Assembly: GCF_964019385.1 (NCBI RefSeq)
Contig: NC_088651.1
Coordinates: forward strand, 3,128,101 to 3,192,100
Origin: Sycon ciliatum
Taxonomy: Eukaryota; Porifera; Calcarea; Leucosolenida; Sycettidae
Reading direction: 5' to 3'
DNA length: 64,000 nt
Below are positions 61,585 through 64,000 of this stretch, piece after piece. The position numbers were made by a program, and so were the translations under genes. Below the pieces are notes generated by a model. The model saw nothing but the letters and a program-made list of their open reading frames with translations, made no database searches and had not been told where the DNA came from. Position 1 is the first letter of the stretch, and each line of letters opens with the position of its first letter.

Positions 61585-64000
61585 ATGGGCAAGATAAAAT
61601 CAGCAGTCGTTAGACGTCATGAACGACGTTCAGCCGGAGGTTTATTTGCACCAGCTTGTTTCAATAAGTTCCATAAAGACTGGAAATGTTCAGACCAATG
61701 CAGCTTGATCATATGCTCTGAAAGTCTTCTTGCGGTTCTAAAGAAGATTCCTGGCAAGTATCCATGTTGCCCTGAACACAGAATACATGCACTGACTCAC
61801 ACACAAATCCCATTCTCCATTTGCCCATGCACAATCCAGAACCTGGCAAGGGTAGACACATTTGTAGCGACTGTCTGAAAAAAGCTCCGACCAAGCAAGA
61901 TATTAAACAGTATTTGTCGGAAGGTTTCACATTTCAACAGGTAAGTGAGAACGGTTGATATATATAAAACGGGGTGCGTAGCTACATCAAAAACAATCCT
62001 CTCTTTTCTGTGTTTACATTGCCAGACATGGTACGAATGTCAGCTGCCTCAGCAAAAGAGCAATAGCAGCATCGTAAACACAGAGCTTGCTGAGCTCAGA
62101 AAACTTGAGCAACAGGTAAGCGAGCAGAAGAAAAGAATTGATGAGCAGAGGGAATGCATCGAAAACGCACTCCGGAAGACTATCAGCACAAAGAAGCAAC
62201 TAGCGAGACTGCGCCCAAAGCATACATCAACAATGGAAACAGCAGTACTGTCCTTGCAAGCCCGCATTGACAATGTTAGCAAACAGCTGGCTGTGGTGAC
62301 AGCAGGCAAAGCCAAGGAGGCAAAGTTGAGGAACATATACAGACATAACAGCAGCACACTGATGAGTGTGTACAAAAAGCTCAAAGAAAAGGCGACGCAG
62401 CTAGAAGAATCTCTCCGTGCAGCACAGGAAGAAGTTGCAAAGCTTACCCGTCAACATGACAAACTGCAGCAACGTGGCAACATCAGGACCATGTCAGGAT
62501 CCCCACTACAGTACACAAGCTCAGTACGCCAGTGCTGCATTCAGCTCCTTGCACTCAAAGTTCGTGTAGAACATGTGTCAGCGGTCATAAAAACCGTCAT
62601 CACAACGCTAACATCCTATCATATTGAACGACTGCCAAGCCCAGCCAAGATGTGTGATTTTCTTGGTGAAGCGAAGCAGTTAGTACTAACTCAGCTTGGT
62701 GAGCAGCTAATGGCAACACAAAGCTTGACGCTCCACCGAGACGGCACCACAAAGAATGGCAAAAAGTACTATGGTGCTCAGATTTCAACTGTTGATGCCA
62801 CCCTAGATCTAGGCCTCTCCCAAGTCAGGTCAGGTTCTGCACAGTACTGCTTTGAGGCAGTACTGGACATGGTCAGAGACATTGAGACGGCAACCCAAAA
62901 TGCAGGCCACAGTGGTGCATCGTTTAATCGCATAATTACCAACATAAATAACACAATGTCTGAACGGGGCAGTGTCGAGAAGAGCTGCAACAACATGCTG
63001 CAGGAGTTTCGCCAGACGGTGATGCCTAGCGTTGTTCACGGCTGGAGCGAGCTTCCTGACGATGCAAAAGCACGCCTTGGTGTTGTTAACAACTTCTACT
63101 TCGGCCTTCATTTCATAGCCGGGCTGACACAGCAAGCGCAGGAAACGATGCGCGCTTGGGAGAAGGCGGAATATGCCAGCGGTGTGGGTGCAGCAGCAGT
63201 CCGCAGCTTCACTACTGGAGAGCCTGGGCCAGTCCACCTGGTACGCACGGTATGCAAGGCACTAGAAGCCCATTGCAATGAGCAGAGTGGCAATCATGCG
63301 CAGTTCCAGTCTTTTTTGAAGACGCAGGGCATAAACACCATTCCACTGGCTTGGTTTGTAGGGAACCATTTTAACATTTTATTCTATAACGCTGAAGGCG
63401 TTTACTACCTACGAGACAGCATTCTGTCATTTTATGACAGGGTGTTTGGCACCCGGAATCATCTGCATGTTGCAGTCCTTGCAAATGTAGCCGTCCCTGG
63501 GTATGTCGCTGCCTGTCGAGCTCTTGGCATCTGTGACGAAGTCCTCACTGGCCCTCTTTGGCGTGTCCTGGCCAACCCCAGCGTCCATATCGCTGACATG
63601 AGCGAAGTGTATACTGCCATATGCAACAAGCTGGATGCCTGGCAAGATGATCCACAGGATCTCCTGGACGGGTCTGCACGTCCATTTCCGGGCGCCATTG
63701 CCTCAGTGGATGAAGTCAGTACATCTTTATTCACTCCAGACAGTTCTGATGAAGAAACGAGTATCATCCTGCAGCTGCTATCCAAGTCTTTCGCCACATA
63801 TTCGAAACGTCTTCTGGCAGCCCACCTTCCAGGTGGGATTCACCACACTATGTCGACGGACTTGCGTACGGTGACATCCAGCGTCGCCACCACCAACGTT
63901 GCAAGCGAAAGAGCGTTCACTCCGCTGGACAGACTGTGTCGGGAAAAACGCAACCCATCCCTCATCGCCATCGAGGGCATGGTCCTCTTCAGCGGCAACA
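61585..64000 (+). CDS. Transposase-like protein, spliced, partial at right edge
   Basis: A Cys-rich N-terminal part (61585-61878 in one frame; 61827-61940 in another, with HICSDC) is followed by a GTAAGT donor at 61941 and an AG acceptor at 62025. The next exon, 62026-64000, is open for 658 codons to the window edge. It has a coiled coil (about the first 120 residues: LEQQVSEQKKRIDEQRE), then LTLHRDGTTKNGKKYYGAQI, NNFYFGLHFIAGL, WFVGNHFNILFYNAEGVYYL, LTGPLWRVLANP and TTNVASERAFTPLDRLCREK. I recall similar proteins as multicopy families in aquatic invertebrates; the end resembles a hAT dimerisation region, but class is uncertain. The frame change before 61827 means either another intron or a break. 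Confidence 0.7.
61941..62025 (+). other. 85-nt intron of the transposase-like gene
   Basis: GTAAGTGA at the 5' end, TTTACATTGCCAG at the 3' end; joins two exons in phase 0 (FTFQQ to TWYECQ). Confidence 0.75.

Noticed and set aside
62014-63874. Several minus-strand frames of 60-135 codons
   Set aside because: Antisense shadows of the 658-codon transposase-like exon.

Overview
The window reads as animal nuclear DNA, probably from an aquatic invertebrate; phylum cannot be settled from the sequence. The reasons are non-LTR retrotransposon (LINE) pieces, tRNA-headed SINEs, many short terminal-inverted-repeat (TIR) DNA elements, TATA boxes placed about 65-145 nt before short reading frames, and AATAAA signals after them. 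No bacterial operon structure, rRNA or CRISPR is present. Host genes here are small, apparently intronless and isolated; most of the rest is repeats. I saw no LTR element, retrovirus or Polinton.

The main content is a cluster of tiny genes that I could not match to any described family. They share one plan: a TATA box about 100 nt upstream, an ATG followed by an acidic start that usually contains [S/T]-[V/I/M]-E-[M/L/I], a hydrophilic low-complexity middle, a basic patch, one hydrophobic helix at the extreme C-terminus, and a poly(A) signal soon after the stop. By family: alpha (no membrane helix) at 435, 10368, 24165, 30053 and 35972(-); beta at 5157, 13191 and 19279 plus a broken copy at 5.95-7.57 kb; gamma at 23128; delta at 27326 plus a broken copy at 28491 and a bare promoter at 29473; epsilon at 37805(-); zeta at 39093; eta at 42465; theta at 45050, 51631 and 53856 plus two broken copies at 46373 and 47269; iota at 56549; kappa at 58656. 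Except for alpha, all look like tail-anchored membrane proteins with a cytosolic N-terminal domain.

Layout: 0-32 kb is made of alternating segmental copies of an alpha unit (about 2 kb), a beta unit (about 2-3 kb) and a delta unit (about 1.2 kb), cut by later insertions. 32-37 kb holds a large 5'-truncated LINE in a second duplicated segment together with an inverted alpha gene. 37-43 kb carries single-copy members. 44-55 kb is the theta array, including an exactly repeated 896-bp unit. 56-59 kb carries iota and kappa. 59-61 kb contains long near-perfect inverted repeats. 61.6-64 kb is the 5' part of a spliced transposase-like gene that runs off the right edge.

Comparing paralogous segments exposes empty sites and so dates several insertions: a TA-flanked 1.04-kb element in alpha unit A, a TIR element just upstream of the beta1 TATA box, a 344-bp element just upstream of the theta4 TATA box, and LINE tails inside the beta, delta and theta units. 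The gene functions are unknown; the tail-anchored reading rests on sequence layout alone.
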